From positions 1 to 64,000 of the forward strand of contig DASXXX010000031.1 in the NCBI GenBank assembly GCA_036502765.1: a DNA stretch of 64,000 bases. The letters are read 5' to 3'. Positions 42,884-51,690 of the stretch are shown here, piece by piece. This DNA comes from DASUAS01 sp036502765. Its GTDB lineage: Bacteria > Actinomycetota > Acidimicrobiia > IMCC26256 > DASPTH01. The translations under genes were made by a program, and so were the position numbers. Under the pieces are notes generated by a model. That model searched no databases. It had not been told where the DNA came from and saw only the letters and a list, made by a program, of their open reading frames with translations. How positions within the stretch are numbered: position 1 is the stretch's first letter; each line of letters begins with the position of its first letter.

Positions 42884-44113
42884 ATGCGTGTTCACGCACG
42901 TTGGTTGACAATGTTCGCGGTCGTGGGGCTGGCCGCCGGCTCGATGATGGCGCTGTCGGGAGGTGCCGGCGCAACTGCTCCGCGGGCGCAGGGCATCAGC
43001 GGCAACACCATCAAGGTCGGAGGCATGTTCGACGCGTTGTCGTTCGCCGGGGCCGACGACGGCTTCAACGCCCGGATCTCTCGGGCGAACAAGTCGAAGG
43101 AGCTCGGCAAGTACACGATCGACTACATCGGGTCGACCGACGTCGCGAGCAGCTCCGACAAGGCGCTCTCCACTGCGCAGAACCTCGTCGAGCGTGAAGG
43201 CGTCTACGCGATCGCACCCGTGATCTCCACCGGGTTCCAGCAGAGCGCCGGCACTTATGCGGCAGGGAAGAAGGTGCCGTACTTCGGCGCCGGGTTCACG
43301 AACGCGTACTGCACGCCCAATACCTACGGCATCAGTGCCCTCGGGTGCGCGGTCGGGGGCAAGTACTCCTACAACACGGCGATCAACGGCGTGGCCAAGG
43401 CACTGGGCAAGAAGCCGAGCGACCTCACGTGGGCCTTCGTCGGGCTCGCGATCCCCGACGGCCAGACGACGGTCGACAACTTCGTGAAGCTCACGAAGTC
43501 GGCGGGCGGCAAGGTGGTCTACTCGAAGGCGGTGATCCCACAGGGTGGAGGTGGCGACCTCCAGCCGTTCGTCAGCGCGGTGATGGACACCAAGCCCGAC
43601 ATCGTCTGGCCGTTGGCCGGCGCCGAGGTCCTGGGGTTCACGTCGGCGATGAAGGCGGCCGGATACACGGGCCAGATGGTCAACTCGGCGTTCTACTCGC
43701 CCGGCCTGCTCACGAAGTACGCGACCATCGCCGACACGCTCGACGGGTCGTTGGTCCAGGCGACCAGTCCTGTCGTCGAGTCGAACAGCCCCTACGTGAA
43801 GCAGTTGGTCAAGGACTACACGGCGATCGGGAAGAGCCAGGCCGACATCACCTTCGGTGGTGAGTATGCCTACATGATCGCCGACCTGATGATCTCGGCC
43901 ATGAAGAAGTCGGCGCCGAACTTCGACACGCTGGTGCAGACGGTCGGCAAGGGCTTCTCGTACAAGCCGCCGACCGACGGGATCCCGCTCACGTGGCCGG
44001 CGGCGTACAACCAGTCCGGTCAGTGCAACACGATTGTCAAGATCAATAGCGGCAAGTACGAGATCGCCACGCCGTACAACTGCAACGGCAAGCGCGTCCA
44101 GGTGGGCGGCTGA
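42884..44113 (+). CDS. Branched-chain-amino-acid-type ABC transporter substrate-binding protein
   Basis: 409 residues from ATG 42884, preceded by GAGGGGGGAA. Signal peptide: RVHARW, hydrophobic LTMFAVVGLAAGSMMAL, small-residue cleavage region GAGATAPRAQ; no lipobox. Mature part opens ISGNTIKVGGMFDALSF and shows Liv-type features (YTIDYIGSTD, AQNLVEREGVYAIAPV, VPYFGAGF). Four to five cysteines in the mature part could form disulfides. It precedes the fused permease and ATPase genes, separated by a hairpin, so it is probably the binding protein of that transporter. Ligand unknown; neighbours suggest a carboxylate rather than an amino acid. Confidence 0.92.
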   Translation: MRVHARWLTMFAVVGLAAGSMMALSGGAGATAPRAQGISGNTIKVGGMFDALSFAGADDGFNARISRANKSKELGKYTIDYIGSTDVASSSDKALSTAQNLVEREGVYAIAPVISTGFQQSAGTYAAGKKVPYFGAGFTNAYCTPNTYGISALGCAVGGKYSYNTAINGVAKALGKKPSDLTWAFVGLAIPDGQTTVDNFVKLTKSAGGKVVYSKAVIPQGGGGDLQPFVSAVMDTKPDIVWPLAGAEVLGFTSAMKAAGYTGQMVNSAFYSPGLLTKYATIADTLDGSLVQATSPVVESNSPYVKQLVKDYTAIGKSQADITFGGEYAYMIADLMISAMKKSAPNFDTLVQTVGKGFSYKPPTDGIPLTWPAAYNQSGQCNTIVKINSGKYEIATPYNCNGKRVQVGG

Positions 44114-44150
44114 TTGCGAGACCGAACGAGCGTCAGCCCTTGACGGTGCA

Positions 44151-44192
44151 CGGATGGTGGGTGGGCGACATGGTCGCCCATCCACCAATCCG
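44151..44192 (+). terminator. Long hairpin between SBP and permease genes
   Basis: Arms CGGATGGTGGGTGGGCGAC (44151-44169) and GTCGCCCATCCACCAATCCG (44173-44192) pair almost completely (one G-T pair, one bulge) around a 3-base loop. Such SBP-permease hairpins typically stabilise or terminate the abundant SBP transcript and lower permease expression. Confidence 0.7.
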
Positions 44193-44249
44193 TCGCTCGG
44201 AGTGGAGCGCACGGTGGTAGGGGACGAAGCCGGGAATCGGTAGGGGGCC

Positions 44250-46310
44250 ATGGAGCAGTTCGTCCGCGACATCGTGACCGGCTCGGTGAGCGGATCGATC
44301 TACGCCCTGATCGCTGCCGGTCTGGTGCTCACCTACGCGTCGACTGGCATCTTCAACCTCGGATACGCAGGGATCTCGTTCTCTGCAGCGTTTCTGTTCT
44401 TCGAACTGAACACCGGTCTCGGCTGGCCGCAGTGGGCTGCCGCGGGTTTCGTGATCTTGATCTACTGCCCGTTGCTGGGCTTGGTGCTCGACGTGGCCAT
44501 CTTCCGGAAGCTCGCGCGGGCGCCGGAAGCGGCACAGATCGTCGCGTCGGTGGGCGTGCTGCTCGCGCTGCCTGCGCTCTGCACCTTCATCGCTGGTCGC
44601 GGGATCACGCTGTTCCACTGGTCGATCCCCACGGGCACGGACGTGCAGTTGGTCCCCGGCCTCGGGCCTCAACCGCGCGAGGTGTACACCCTCTTCAGCG
44701 GTGTGGTCATCACCTCCGACCAGATCATCGTGCTCGTCACCGCAGTCCTGGCCGTGGCCGCGCTGTGGGTGTTCCTGCGCTGGACGAACACCGGGCTGCG
44801 CATGCGCGCGGTCGCCGACCGTCATGACCTCGCGCTGATGCGGGGGGTCAACGACGCCCGCACCTCGCAGTACGCCTGGGTGCTCGGCACCGTCCTCGCC
44901 GGCATCGCCGGCGTCGTGGGCTCGCCGATCCTGCGGGCCCTCGATCCCAACACGTACGCGCTCGCGGTGTTCGTGGCGATCGCCGCCGCCGTCGTCGGCG
45001 GCTTCCGATCGGTGCTTCTCGCCTTTCTGGGCGCGATGTTCGTCGCGGTGGCGAGCAATCTCACGTTCAGCTACGCGACGTTCGCCGCCGACATCCCCGG
45101 CTTCAACAGCACGGTGCCGTTCCTGCTCCTGATCGTCGGCCTGCTGCTCATGGCCAAGACGCGCAGCCGGGTTGCAGGCTCGATCTCGGCCGAGCCGCCG
45201 CCGCCCGACTACCAGCGCGATCTGCCTGCGTGGCGGCGCGCGCTGCCCAGCGTGATCGCGTGCGGCCTCCTGCTCTACGGCGTCTACTCGCTGCTCGGCA
45301 GCTTCTGGCTCGGCATCACGACGCGCGGTCTCATCTTCAGCCTCATCTTCCTGTCGTTCACGATCGTCACCGGGCTCGGAGGGATGGTCAGCCTCGCTCA
45401 GGCCACCTTCGTCTCCGGCTCGGGTCTGCTCGCCGGTGCGCTGATCACGCGCTACGACTTCCCTTGGCTCCTCGCACTGGTGTGCGCGGTGGCGGCGTCG
45501 ATGGTGCTCGGCGCGCTCGTCGCGCTGCCGTCGATCCGACTCGGGGGTGTGGCGCTCGCCCTGGCGACGCTCGCGCTCGCGTTCGTGTGCGGCCAAGTGC
45601 TCTTCCAGCTCGACTGGATCCGCAACGGCGAGTTCGGCTGGACGTTCGAGCGGCCGGTGTTCGGGCCGTTCCATCTCGACGACACCCGAACCATGGCCGG
45701 CTTCGTCTTGCTCCTCATCTTCCTGGTCGTCTGGATGATCAAGAACCTCGAGCGGTCGAACACGGGCCGCGAGATGCTCGCGGTGCGCAACGCACCGGCG
45801 GCCGCGGGGTCGATCGGCGTGTCGCCCACCGCGACGAAGCTCAAGGTATTCGCGCTGTCGGCGGGTGTCGCCGGACTCGGAGGCGTGCTGCTCGCCACCA
45901 ACGACATCGCGATCACGAGCAACTCGGTGCCTCCGATCACCGGGCTCCTCTGGCTCGCCGGCGTCGTGCTCCTCGGCATCCGGCGCCCAGCCGGAGCCAT
46001 CGTCGCCGGCCTCTTCATCACCCTCATGCCCGCGCTGCTCAGCGGGTTCACTCTGCCCTTCGATCTGGCGCACTGGTCCGGCACGCGCGCGGCAGAGGTG
46101 CCCACGATCCTGTTCGGGTTGGGTGCCATCGCCCTCGCCCGCCAGCCCGACGGTGTGTTCCAGAACATCGCTCGGCAGAACTACGAGCGGCGCGAACGCC
46201 GGCGACAACGGCGTGTCCGCCGGGCGCACGGATCAGCACCGACCGGGCCGACCCCGATGGGTGGCGCGACCCTCGCTCCGTCGTCGTCGAGTGGGGCAGG
46301 CGTCGCGTGA
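44250..46310 (+). CDS. Fused branched-chain-amino-acid-type ABC permease (LivH-LivM fusion)
   Basis: 686 residues, about twice a single Liv permease. The first half is LivH-like (GSVSGSIYALIAAGLVLTY, GIFNLGYAGI, RMRAVADRHDLALMRGVN coupling-type loop); residues from about 320 are LivM-like (GLIFSLIFLSFTIVTGLGGMVSLAQ in pieces, REMLAVRNAPAAAGSIGVS coupling loop). Many hydrophobic segments are visible in each half. The C-terminus ends in a basic, Arg-rich tail. Fusion ensures 1:1 heterodimer halves. ATG 44250 has GGGG 8 bases upstream. The stop overlaps the LivF-like start. Confidence 0.92.
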   Translation: MEQFVRDIVTGSVSGSIYALIAAGLVLTYASTGIFNLGYAGISFSAAFLFFELNTGLGWPQWAAAGFVILIYCPLLGLVLDVAIFRKLARAPEAAQIVASVGVLLALPALCTFIAGRGITLFHWSIPTGTDVQLVPGLGPQPREVYTLFSGVVITSDQIIVLVTAVLAVAALWVFLRWTNTGLRMRAVADRHDLALMRGVNDARTSQYAWVLGTVLAGIAGVVGSPILRALDPNTYALAVFVAIAAAVVGGFRSVLLAFLGAMFVAVASNLTFSYATFAADIPGFNSTVPFLLLIVGLLLMAKTRSRVAGSISAEPPPPDYQRDLPAWRRALPSVIACGLLLYGVYSLLGSFWLGITTRGLIFSLIFLSFTIVTGLGGMVSLAQATFVSGSGLLAGALITRYDFPWLLALVCAVAASMVLGALVALPSIRLGGVALALATLALAFVCGQVLFQLDWIRNGEFGWTFERPVFGPFHLDDTRTMAGFVLLLIFLVVWMIKNLERSNTGREMLAVRNAPAAAGSIGVSPTATKLKVFALSAGVAGLGGVLLATNDIAITSNSVPPITGLLWLAGVVLLGIRRPAGAIVAGLFITLMPALLSGFTLPFDLAHWSGTRAAEVPTILFGLGAIALARQPDGVFQNIARQNYERRERRRQRRVRRAHGSAPTGPTPMGGATLAPSSSSGAGVA

Positions 46311-47011
46311 CAGAGTCGAAGCTCGTGGTCAATGGTTTGGAGTCCGGCTACGGCCCGGTGCGCGTGGTGCACGGCATGGACCTCACCCTGGCGTCCGGCA
46401 CCATCAGCGCGATCCTGGGACCCAACGGGGCGGGCAAGTCGACCACCTGCAAGACCCTCGCCGGGTTCCTCCCGGCCACCGCCGGTTCCATCGTTCTCGA
46501 CGGCACCGATGTCACTGCGAAGCCGTGCTGGTGGCGGGCACGGAAGGGGATCTTCCTCGTGCCCGAGGGCCGCGGGATCTTCCCGGGTCTGAGCGTCGAC
46601 GACAACCTGAAGGTGTTGCTCCCGAAGTCGTCCGAACGCGAGCAGGTCTACGACCGCTTCCGCCTCCTCGGTGAGCGGCGCCGACAGCACGCCGGCAGCC
46701 TCTCGGGCGGCGAGCAGCAGATGCTGTCTCTGGCGCCCGCCCTGGTGCACCGCGCCGAGATCCTCATCGCTGACGAGCCCACGTTGGGGCTCGCCCCACG
46801 CATCGCCGACGACGTCCTGGGTGTGTTCGGAGAGCTGCGCGACGCGGGCGCGACCGTGCTCCTGGTGGGGGAGAGCCCCCGCGGCATCGTCGACATCGCC
46901 GACCACATCGCGCTGCTTCACGTCGGACGTGTCACCTGGTCGGGACCCGCGTCGGAGTTGGAGCAGGCGACGCTCGAGGAGAGCTACTTCGGCGACACGA
47001 TCGAGAGCTGA
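46307..47011 (+). CDS. livF: ABC transporter ATP-binding protein, LivF-like
   Basis: 234 residues from GTG 46307 (GTGA overlap). Walker A GPNGAGKST, signature SLSGGEQQMLSLA, Walker B ILIADEPTLGLAP. The segment after Walker B reads LLVGESPRG where LivF proteins usually have LLVEQN, so the switch region is altered. C-terminal LEESYFG matches LivF ends. Works with the fused permease and the LivG-like ATPase encoded convergently at 47027. Confidence 0.9.
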   Translation: MTESKLVVNGLESGYGPVRVVHGMDLTLASGTISAILGPNGAGKSTTCKTLAGFLPATAGSIVLDGTDVTAKPCWWRARKGIFLVPEGRGIFPGLSVDDNLKVLLPKSSEREQVYDRFRLLGERRRQHAGSLSGGEQQMLSLAPALVHRAEILIADEPTLGLAPRIADDVLGVFGELRDAGATVLLVGESPRGIVDIADHIALLHVGRVTWSGPASELEQATLEESYFGDTIES

Positions 47012-47026
47012 CGCGCCGCCGACGGC

Positions 47027-47824
47027 CTACGCGAGGTAGGCCTCACGCACGACGTCGCTCTGCATCATCTCGTCGGGCGTGCCGTGCGCGATCAGTCGAC
47101 CGAGCTCCAGGACGCTGAGCTCGTCGCTGTACTTCATCACGAAGGGGATGTGGTGCTCGATCAGCAGCACACCACATTCCTGCGTCGCGCGCAGGCCCAG
47201 GATGATGTCGCCGAGCTGGTCGGTCTCGGAGTCCTCGAGGCCCGACGTCGGTTCGTCCAGCAGCAGCAGCCGGGGCGCATCCACGATCGCGCGTGCTAGC
47301 TCCACGCGTCGCAACTCGCCGATCGACAACCCGCCGGCAGGCTCGCGGCGCAGTTCGAGCAGGCCGCACCGCTCGAGCACTTCGTCGGTGCGAGCACGAC
47401 GCTCGCGCTCGCGTCGCCGACGGGACGGGAGCTGCAACAGGTCGCCCACCACTCCGCCCCCACCGCCGTGCCACTCGAGCGCGAGCAGGACGTTGTCTTC
47501 CACCGAGAGCCAGCCGAACACCTGCTGTCGTTGGAAGGTGCGACGCAGCCCGCGACGGGCGCATTGCACCGACGACTGTTTGGTGACGTCGATGCCGTCG
47601 AGCAGGATCGTTCCGGCGGCAGCCTTCTGCACGCCGGCGATGCAGTCGAAGAACGTGGTCTTGCCCGCGCCGTTCGGTCCGATGAGTCCGTGGACGGTGC
47701 CAGCCTGCACGGTGAGCGAGACGTCGTCGACCGCGGTGATGCCGCCGAAGCGCTGGGTGACGCCCCGCGCTTCGAGGATCGGCGTGTTCGCTCCCGGCTC
47801 GCTGCTCGTCCCGTCGGCCGTCAT
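47027..47824 (-). CDS. livG: ABC transporter ATP-binding protein, LivG-like
   Basis: 265 residues from ATG 47824, supported by GGTGGGG upstream; GTG 47833 would add three. Walker A GPNGAGKTT, Q-loop TFQRQQVFGWLSV, signature LSIGELRRVELARA, Walker B LLLLDEPTSGL, switch His in LLIEHHIPF. C-terminal VREAYLA as in LivG. The usual Liv order H-M-G-F is rearranged: this gene faces its partners from the opposite strand, only 15 bases from the LivF stop, so it must be expressed from its own or the LLM gene's promoter. Confidence 0.9.
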   Translation of the reverse strand: MTADGTSSEPGANTPILEARGVTQRFGGITAVDDVSLTVQAGTVHGLIGPNGAGKTTFFDCIAGVQKAAAGTILLDGIDVTKQSSVQCARRGLRRTFQRQQVFGWLSVEDNVLLALEWHGGGGGVVGDLLQLPSRRRRERERRARTDEVLERCGLLELRREPAGGLSIGELRRVELARAIVDAPRLLLLDEPTSGLEDSETDQLGDIILGLRATQECGVLLIEHHIPFVMKYSDELSVLELGRLIAHGTPDEMMQSDVVREAYLA

Positions 47825-47861
47825 CCGTGGCACCCCACCGATCTGCTCTTCGTCGCGGTCG

Positions 47862-48980
47862 TCAGCGGAGCTTCGGGAGGACCTCGGTGCCGATCACCTC
47901 GAGGCTCAACATGATGTCAGCGTGAGGCACGCCGCCCATCTGCATGTGCATGATCACCTGGTCGACCCCGACGCCCTGGAACCGGCTGAGCACCTCGAGC
48001 ACGTCGTCGGGCGTCCCTGCGGCGACCATGCCGGCGTCGAGCATGCCCTGGGCCGTGCCCTCCGGGTCGGCTGCGATCGCCTCCTTGAACTGCGTGGTCG
48101 CGCCGCTGCTGACGTGCGCATAGCTCGGCGGCACGTTGTCGTCGTCGGGCCAACCCGTCGTCATGTACTCGGAGCCGTGGGCAGTGTGCTCGACCATCTT
48201 CGACGCGGCCAACATCCGGATCCGGTCGCGGTCGGATGCGTCGTCGGTGCACAACGCGTTCACGAACCCGGCGACTTGGTTGTTCACACCGCCGGGCACG
48301 AACGGTTGCGCGTCGCCGATGTGCTCCTTGTAGGCGTCGACTGATTCGCGCAGCGCTTCCGGCGCGGTGTTGTTGGCGAAGAAGAGCATGCCGAGCCCCG
48401 ACTTCGCCGCGCGCTCGGCGTTCCCGGGCCCGACGCCGCCCACCCACAGCGGGGGATGCGGCTTCTGCACGGGGCGCGGCACGACGGTGCGCGCGGGCAT
48501 CTTCACGAACTCGCCGTCGAGCACGACGTCTTCCTCGCCGAGGAGATGGGCGACGGCTTCCAGACCCTCGAGCCACTGCGCCCGAGACTCTTCGGGGTCG
48601 AGGCCGAACCCGTACAGCTCGCTCGGGGTGGTGGACCGCCCCGAGCCGATGTCGACGCGGCCATTGCTCAGGCAGTCGAGCATCGCCGCACGTTCGGCGA
48701 TGCGGACCGGGTGGTTGTAGGCCGGTGGTGTGAGCGCGAGCCCGAAACCGAACCGGATGTGATCGGTCGCATACGCCGCCGCGCCGAACACGACCTCCGG
48801 CGCCGACATGTGCGAGAACTGCCTGAGGAAGTGGTGCTCGGTGAGCCACACATAGTCCCAGCCGTGCTGGTCGGCATGGACGATCTCGTCGACCGTCTCG
48901 CGGACGATGCGGGCTTCGGCACCGGGATCGTCGAGATCCGCCGGAGGCACGTACATCTCGTAGAAGAGTCCGAACTTCAT
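47862..48980 (-). CDS. LLM-class flavin-dependent oxidoreductase
   Basis: 372 residues. Close paralog of the protein at 23380: KFGLFYEMYVPPADL, VWLTEHHFL, FGFGLALTPPAYNHP, LSNGRVDIGSGRSTTP, PPLWVGGVGPGNAERAAK, and the C-terminal VDQVIMHMQMG. ATG 48980 lies in GAAGTTCGG..., with AAGGTGG upstream. First of a set with the LivG-like gene on the same strand, 37 bases apart. A flavin- or F420-dependent monooxygenase or dehydrogenase. Confidence 0.93.
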   Translation of the reverse strand: MKFGLFYEMYVPPADLDDPGAEARIVRETVDEIVHADQHGWDYVWLTEHHFLRQFSHMSAPEVVFGAAAYATDHIRFGFGLALTPPAYNHPVRIAERAAMLDCLSNGRVDIGSGRSTTPSELYGFGLDPEESRAQWLEGLEAVAHLLGEEDVVLDGEFVKMPARTVVPRPVQKPHPPLWVGGVGPGNAERAAKSGLGMLFFANNTAPEALRESVDAYKEHIGDAQPFVPGGVNNQVAGFVNALCTDDASDRDRIRMLAASKMVEHTAHGSEYMTTGWPDDDNVPPSYAHVSSGATTQFKEAIAADPEGTAQGMLDAGMVAAGTPDDVLEVLSRFQGVGVDQVIMHMQMGGVPHADIMLSLEVIGTEVLPKLR

Positions 48981-49025
48981 CGGTGTCCACCTTGCGTGTC
49001 GTGAGGGAAGGAGAGCAAGTGCGGC

Positions 49026-49688
49026 TCAGGTGACGGGCGACCACGTGACGCTGCGGAGCAACCGGGTGAGGCGACGCGCCCCGGGAAGCTCAGGGACGCC
49101 GGTCCACGGCTGCGTGGGTGCTGCGAACGCAGCGCGCAGCGCGTCGTCGGATGCGACCCGACTGAGCACCGACACCACCGGTTCGGCGAGCTCACCGAGG
49201 TACGGCGACCAGCACCCGATGATCGAGACCGTGTCGTGTGGGGAGGCGCTGCGGTGCTGGGATTCGACGGCGGCGACGGCATTGCTCACCGCACCCTCGA
49301 CCGTGAACGCGTCGAGCCGGAACAGAGCCGTCGGGTGATCGTCGACCGTGAAGGCGTCGAGGCCGCCGGCCGCGAGCGGGCTCCAGTCGGCCAGCACGTG
49401 GAGCGACGACTGGAGGTTGCGTTGCTTCGCCTCGAGCTCCAGCCAGCGGTCCGCCAAGTCACCCGTCGCGAGACGCTCCTGGTGCCGGGCCAGCGCGTCG
49501 ACATCGGCGACCGCGGTCAACGTGACCGCCTCATAGCCCTCGCCGCCGCCGTGGGGAGCCCAGAAGAACGCAGCGAACCTGGTGCCGCGATCGTCTGACA
49601 CGCGGGGCGCGAACTCATTGTGGTACGCGTCGTCGAACGGGAGTTCTTCCCGCCCGATGACGATGTGCACGTCTTGGATCAGGAGCAC
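49026..49688 (-). CDS. Protein of unknown function, possible tandem dimeric alpha-beta barrel (paralog A)
   Basis: 220 residues; not recognised as a named family by eye. It opens MLLIQDVHIVIGREELPFDDAYHNEFAP and has a second half with similar strand-helix spacing. It ends SVTWSPVT, like the neighbour at 49699-50391, which ends SATWSPVK; both share TRLxRS-TWSPV. NIPSNAP or antibiotic-biosynthesis-monooxygenase-like ferredoxin folds are the nearest impression. It follows the neighbour by 10 bases and is part of the amidohydrolase operon. No catalytic residues can be named. Confidence 0.65.
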   Translation of the reverse strand: MLLIQDVHIVIGREELPFDDAYHNEFAPRVSDDRGTRFAAFFWAPHGGGEGYEAVTLTAVADVDALARHQERLATGDLADRWLELEAKQRNLQSSLHVLADWSPLAAGGLDAFTVDDHPTALFRLDAFTVEGAVSNAVAAVESQHRSASPHDTVSIIGCWSPYLGELAEPVVSVLSRVASDDALRAAFAAPTQPWTGVPELPGARRLTRLLRSVTWSPVT

Positions 49689-49698
49689 GACGGGTGCC

Positions 49699-50391
49699 TC
49701 ACTTCACCGGGGACCACGTGGCACTGCGGGCCAGCCGGGTCGTCCACTGGTCTCGGGTCGCGAGGGCCTCCCACATCCAGGTGCCCATCTGCTTGTAGTC
49801 GCGCGGGATCTCGTGCGCGATCAGCGCCACCAGGGCGTCGACGTCACGGATCTCGCTCAGGTTGAACATCTCAGGCATTCGCCCACCGCCGCTCACCGTC
49901 TGCCAGCTGGTGCGCAACACCACACCGGAGAGAGCCTGCGACGACAGGGCCATGTACCGCTCACGCATCATGTCGATGTACCCGCGCATCTGACCAGTGA
50001 CAGGGGGCACGAAGTCGTGCATGTACGCGACAGTCGCGCCTTCCCGGGGACCGTCGGGGATCGCGGTGTCGGCCGCGGTCCACGGGTCGTAGTCGATGGG
50101 CCGGAGCAAGCGGGTCTGTACGCCGCTGCGTTGCGCGCGCAGCGCACGCGTGGCCGTGCTCTCGCGCTCCGCAACGGCGAAGCCTTCGAATGCACTCATG
50201 TCGTCGAAGGCCACGATCGTGATGGCCTCGTCAGCGAGGCGCGCCGCCGACGTCGCTGTTCCGTACCACGCGAATCGGGAGCCCTCGTGTGCATTGACAA
50301 CCGGGAGCCACTCGTCGCGCACGTGAGCTTCGAACGCGGCCTCGGTCCCCTGTCGGAGGTCGTGGATCTGGTGCAGGTACAGCGTGCTCAT
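49699..50391 (-). CDS. Protein of unknown function, NIPSNAP/DABB-like (paralog B)
   Basis: 230 residues. MSTLYLHQIHDLRQGTEAAFEAHVRDEWLPV is a strand-helix opening typical of dimeric alpha-beta barrel proteins, where an N-terminal strand, a helix holding FEAHVRDE and a strand EGSRFAWYGT recur. A second repeat starts about ATVAYMHDFVPPVTGQMRGYIDMMRERYMAL. ATGA overlap with the amidohydrolase stop implies coupled translation. Its WSPVK end is shared with paralog A. Possibly a small-molecule-binding or monooxygenase accessory; function unknown. Confidence 0.68.
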   Translation of the reverse strand: MSTLYLHQIHDLRQGTEAAFEAHVRDEWLPVVNAHEGSRFAWYGTATSAARLADEAITIVAFDDMSAFEGFAVAERESTATRALRAQRSGVQTRLLRPIDYDPWTAADTAIPDGPREGATVAYMHDFVPPVTGQMRGYIDMMRERYMALSSQALSGVVLRTSWQTVSGGGRMPEMFNLSEIRDVDALVALIAHEIPRDYKQMGTWMWEALATRDQWTTRLARSATWSPVK

Positions 50392-51683
50392 GACTTCGCC
50401 GGGGTGAAGAGGTCTTGCTGGGCCGCAGCATTCATCCCGAGCGTTTGCTCACGCGTGCGCATGGTTCGAGGTGCGGTGTCGATCTCTGCGCTGGCGGCCT
50501 CGGCCCGCAGCGCGCCGACGGTCGAGTTCTCTCTGGGCCGGTGGGCGTACGGATCGAAGTGGAAGATGCGCATCGCGTTCTCGTGCGTGAGCTGGTTGAT
50601 GGTGGCATCGTCCAGGCCCGCCATACCCGACAGGGCCCTCTCGGGTGACTCGGGCCAGTCGCTGTCGGAGTGCGGATAGTCACACTCCCACGTCATCAAC
50701 TTGGTTCCGGACCGCTGTGCCACCTCGGGCGTGACGCGATCGTCGAGGAAGCAGGTGACGACCTGGTCCTTGAACACGTCGCTCGGGAGGCGGTCTTCGT
50801 AGTCCTGACCGGTCCACGCCGCCTGCTTGCGGTACACGAGGTCGATCTTGTCCAGGAAGTAGGGCAACCAACCCACCCCGCCCTCGGACAGAGCGATCCG
50901 GAGGTCCGGGTACTTCCGCAGCACCGGGGACCACACCAGGTCGGCGGCGGCGGCGACGATGTTCATCGGCTGGAGCGTGGCGGTCACGTCGAACGGCGCA
51001 TCGGGCGCGGTGATCGTGATGGTCGACGACGACCCGATGTGCAAGCAGATCACGATCCCGAGATCCTGGCATGTCGCCCACAGCGGGTCCCAGTGTTCGG
51101 AGTGCATGCTTGGCAGCCCGAGCTTCGAAGGATTCTCCGAGAACGAGACCGCGTGCACGCCCTGCGCAGCGAGGCGCTGGATCTCGGCGACGGTCAGGTT
51201 GATGTCCCAATAGGGGATGAGCCCGAGTGGGATGAACCGGCCCGGATGCTTCCCGCACCACGACTGCACATGCCAGTCGTTGTACGCCTGCACCAACACA
51301 TGGGCCAGTTCCTTGTCCTGCGCCTCTGCGAACACCTGACCGCAGAGCCGCGGGAACGATGGGAAGCAGAGCGACGCCAGCACCCCGTTCGCGTTCATGT
51401 CGTCGACGCGAGCGTCGACATCCCAGCACCCGGGGCGCATCTCCTCGTACGAGGTGGGATCGATCCCGTACTCGTCGCGTGGCCGGCCGGCTACGGCGTT
51501 CAGCCCGATGTTCGGGTACTGACGCCCGTCGTAAACCCAGACGTCGTCGCCGGCGTCCGTGCGCACGATGTGCGGCACGTCGTCACGGCCGCGATAGGAG
51601 GCCGGGAGGTGCTCGACGAACATGTCGCGGGGCTCCACCACGTGGTCGTCAACGCTCACCAGGACCAGGTCGTCAACTTGCAT
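50388..51683 (-). CDS. Amidohydrolase-2 family metal-dependent hydrolase or decarboxylase
   Basis: 431 residues from ATG 51683. Features: LVSVDDHVVEPRD with the N-terminal metal site, ICLHIGSSS central histidine, WECDYPHSDSDWP with the C-terminal aspartate, and HENAMRIFHF ending the barrel. ATG 51683 is preferred over TTG 51701 because a -10 box (TATGAT) lies seven bases upstream of it, which would make a leaderless mRNA. Same family as the protein at 6764-7957 but closer to the group common in mycobacteria and Acidimicrobiia. It starts a leftward set with the two unknown proteins. Confidence 0.92.
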   Translation of the reverse strand: MQVDDLVLVSVDDHVVEPRDMFVEHLPASYRGRDDVPHIVRTDAGDDVWVYDGRQYPNIGLNAVAGRPRDEYGIDPTSYEEMRPGCWDVDARVDDMNANGVLASLCFPSFPRLCGQVFAEAQDKELAHVLVQAYNDWHVQSWCGKHPGRFIPLGLIPYWDINLTVAEIQRLAAQGVHAVSFSENPSKLGLPSMHSEHWDPLWATCQDLGIVICLHIGSSSTITITAPDAPFDVTATLQPMNIVAAAADLVWSPVLRKYPDLRIALSEGGVGWLPYFLDKIDLVYRKQAAWTGQDYEDRLPSDVFKDQVVTCFLDDRVTPEVAQRSGTKLMTWECDYPHSDSDWPESPERALSGMAGLDDATINQLTHENAMRIFHFDPYAHRPRENSTVGALRAEAASAEIDTAPRTMRTREQTLGMNAAAQQDLFTPAKS

Positions 51684-51690
51684 GCGAGCC

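Noticed and set aside
44133..46229. Very long open frame on the minus strand opposite the fused permease
   Set aside because: Its translation is full of Arg, Glu, Asp and His repeats typical of the antisense of GC-rich hydrophobic genes. The plus strand encodes an unmistakable permease.
17747..48980. LLM proteins as true bacterial luciferase (LuxAB)
   Set aside because: They lack the paired alpha/beta arrangement and are not next to the LuxC-like gene; they fit the broad F420/FMN LLM family better.
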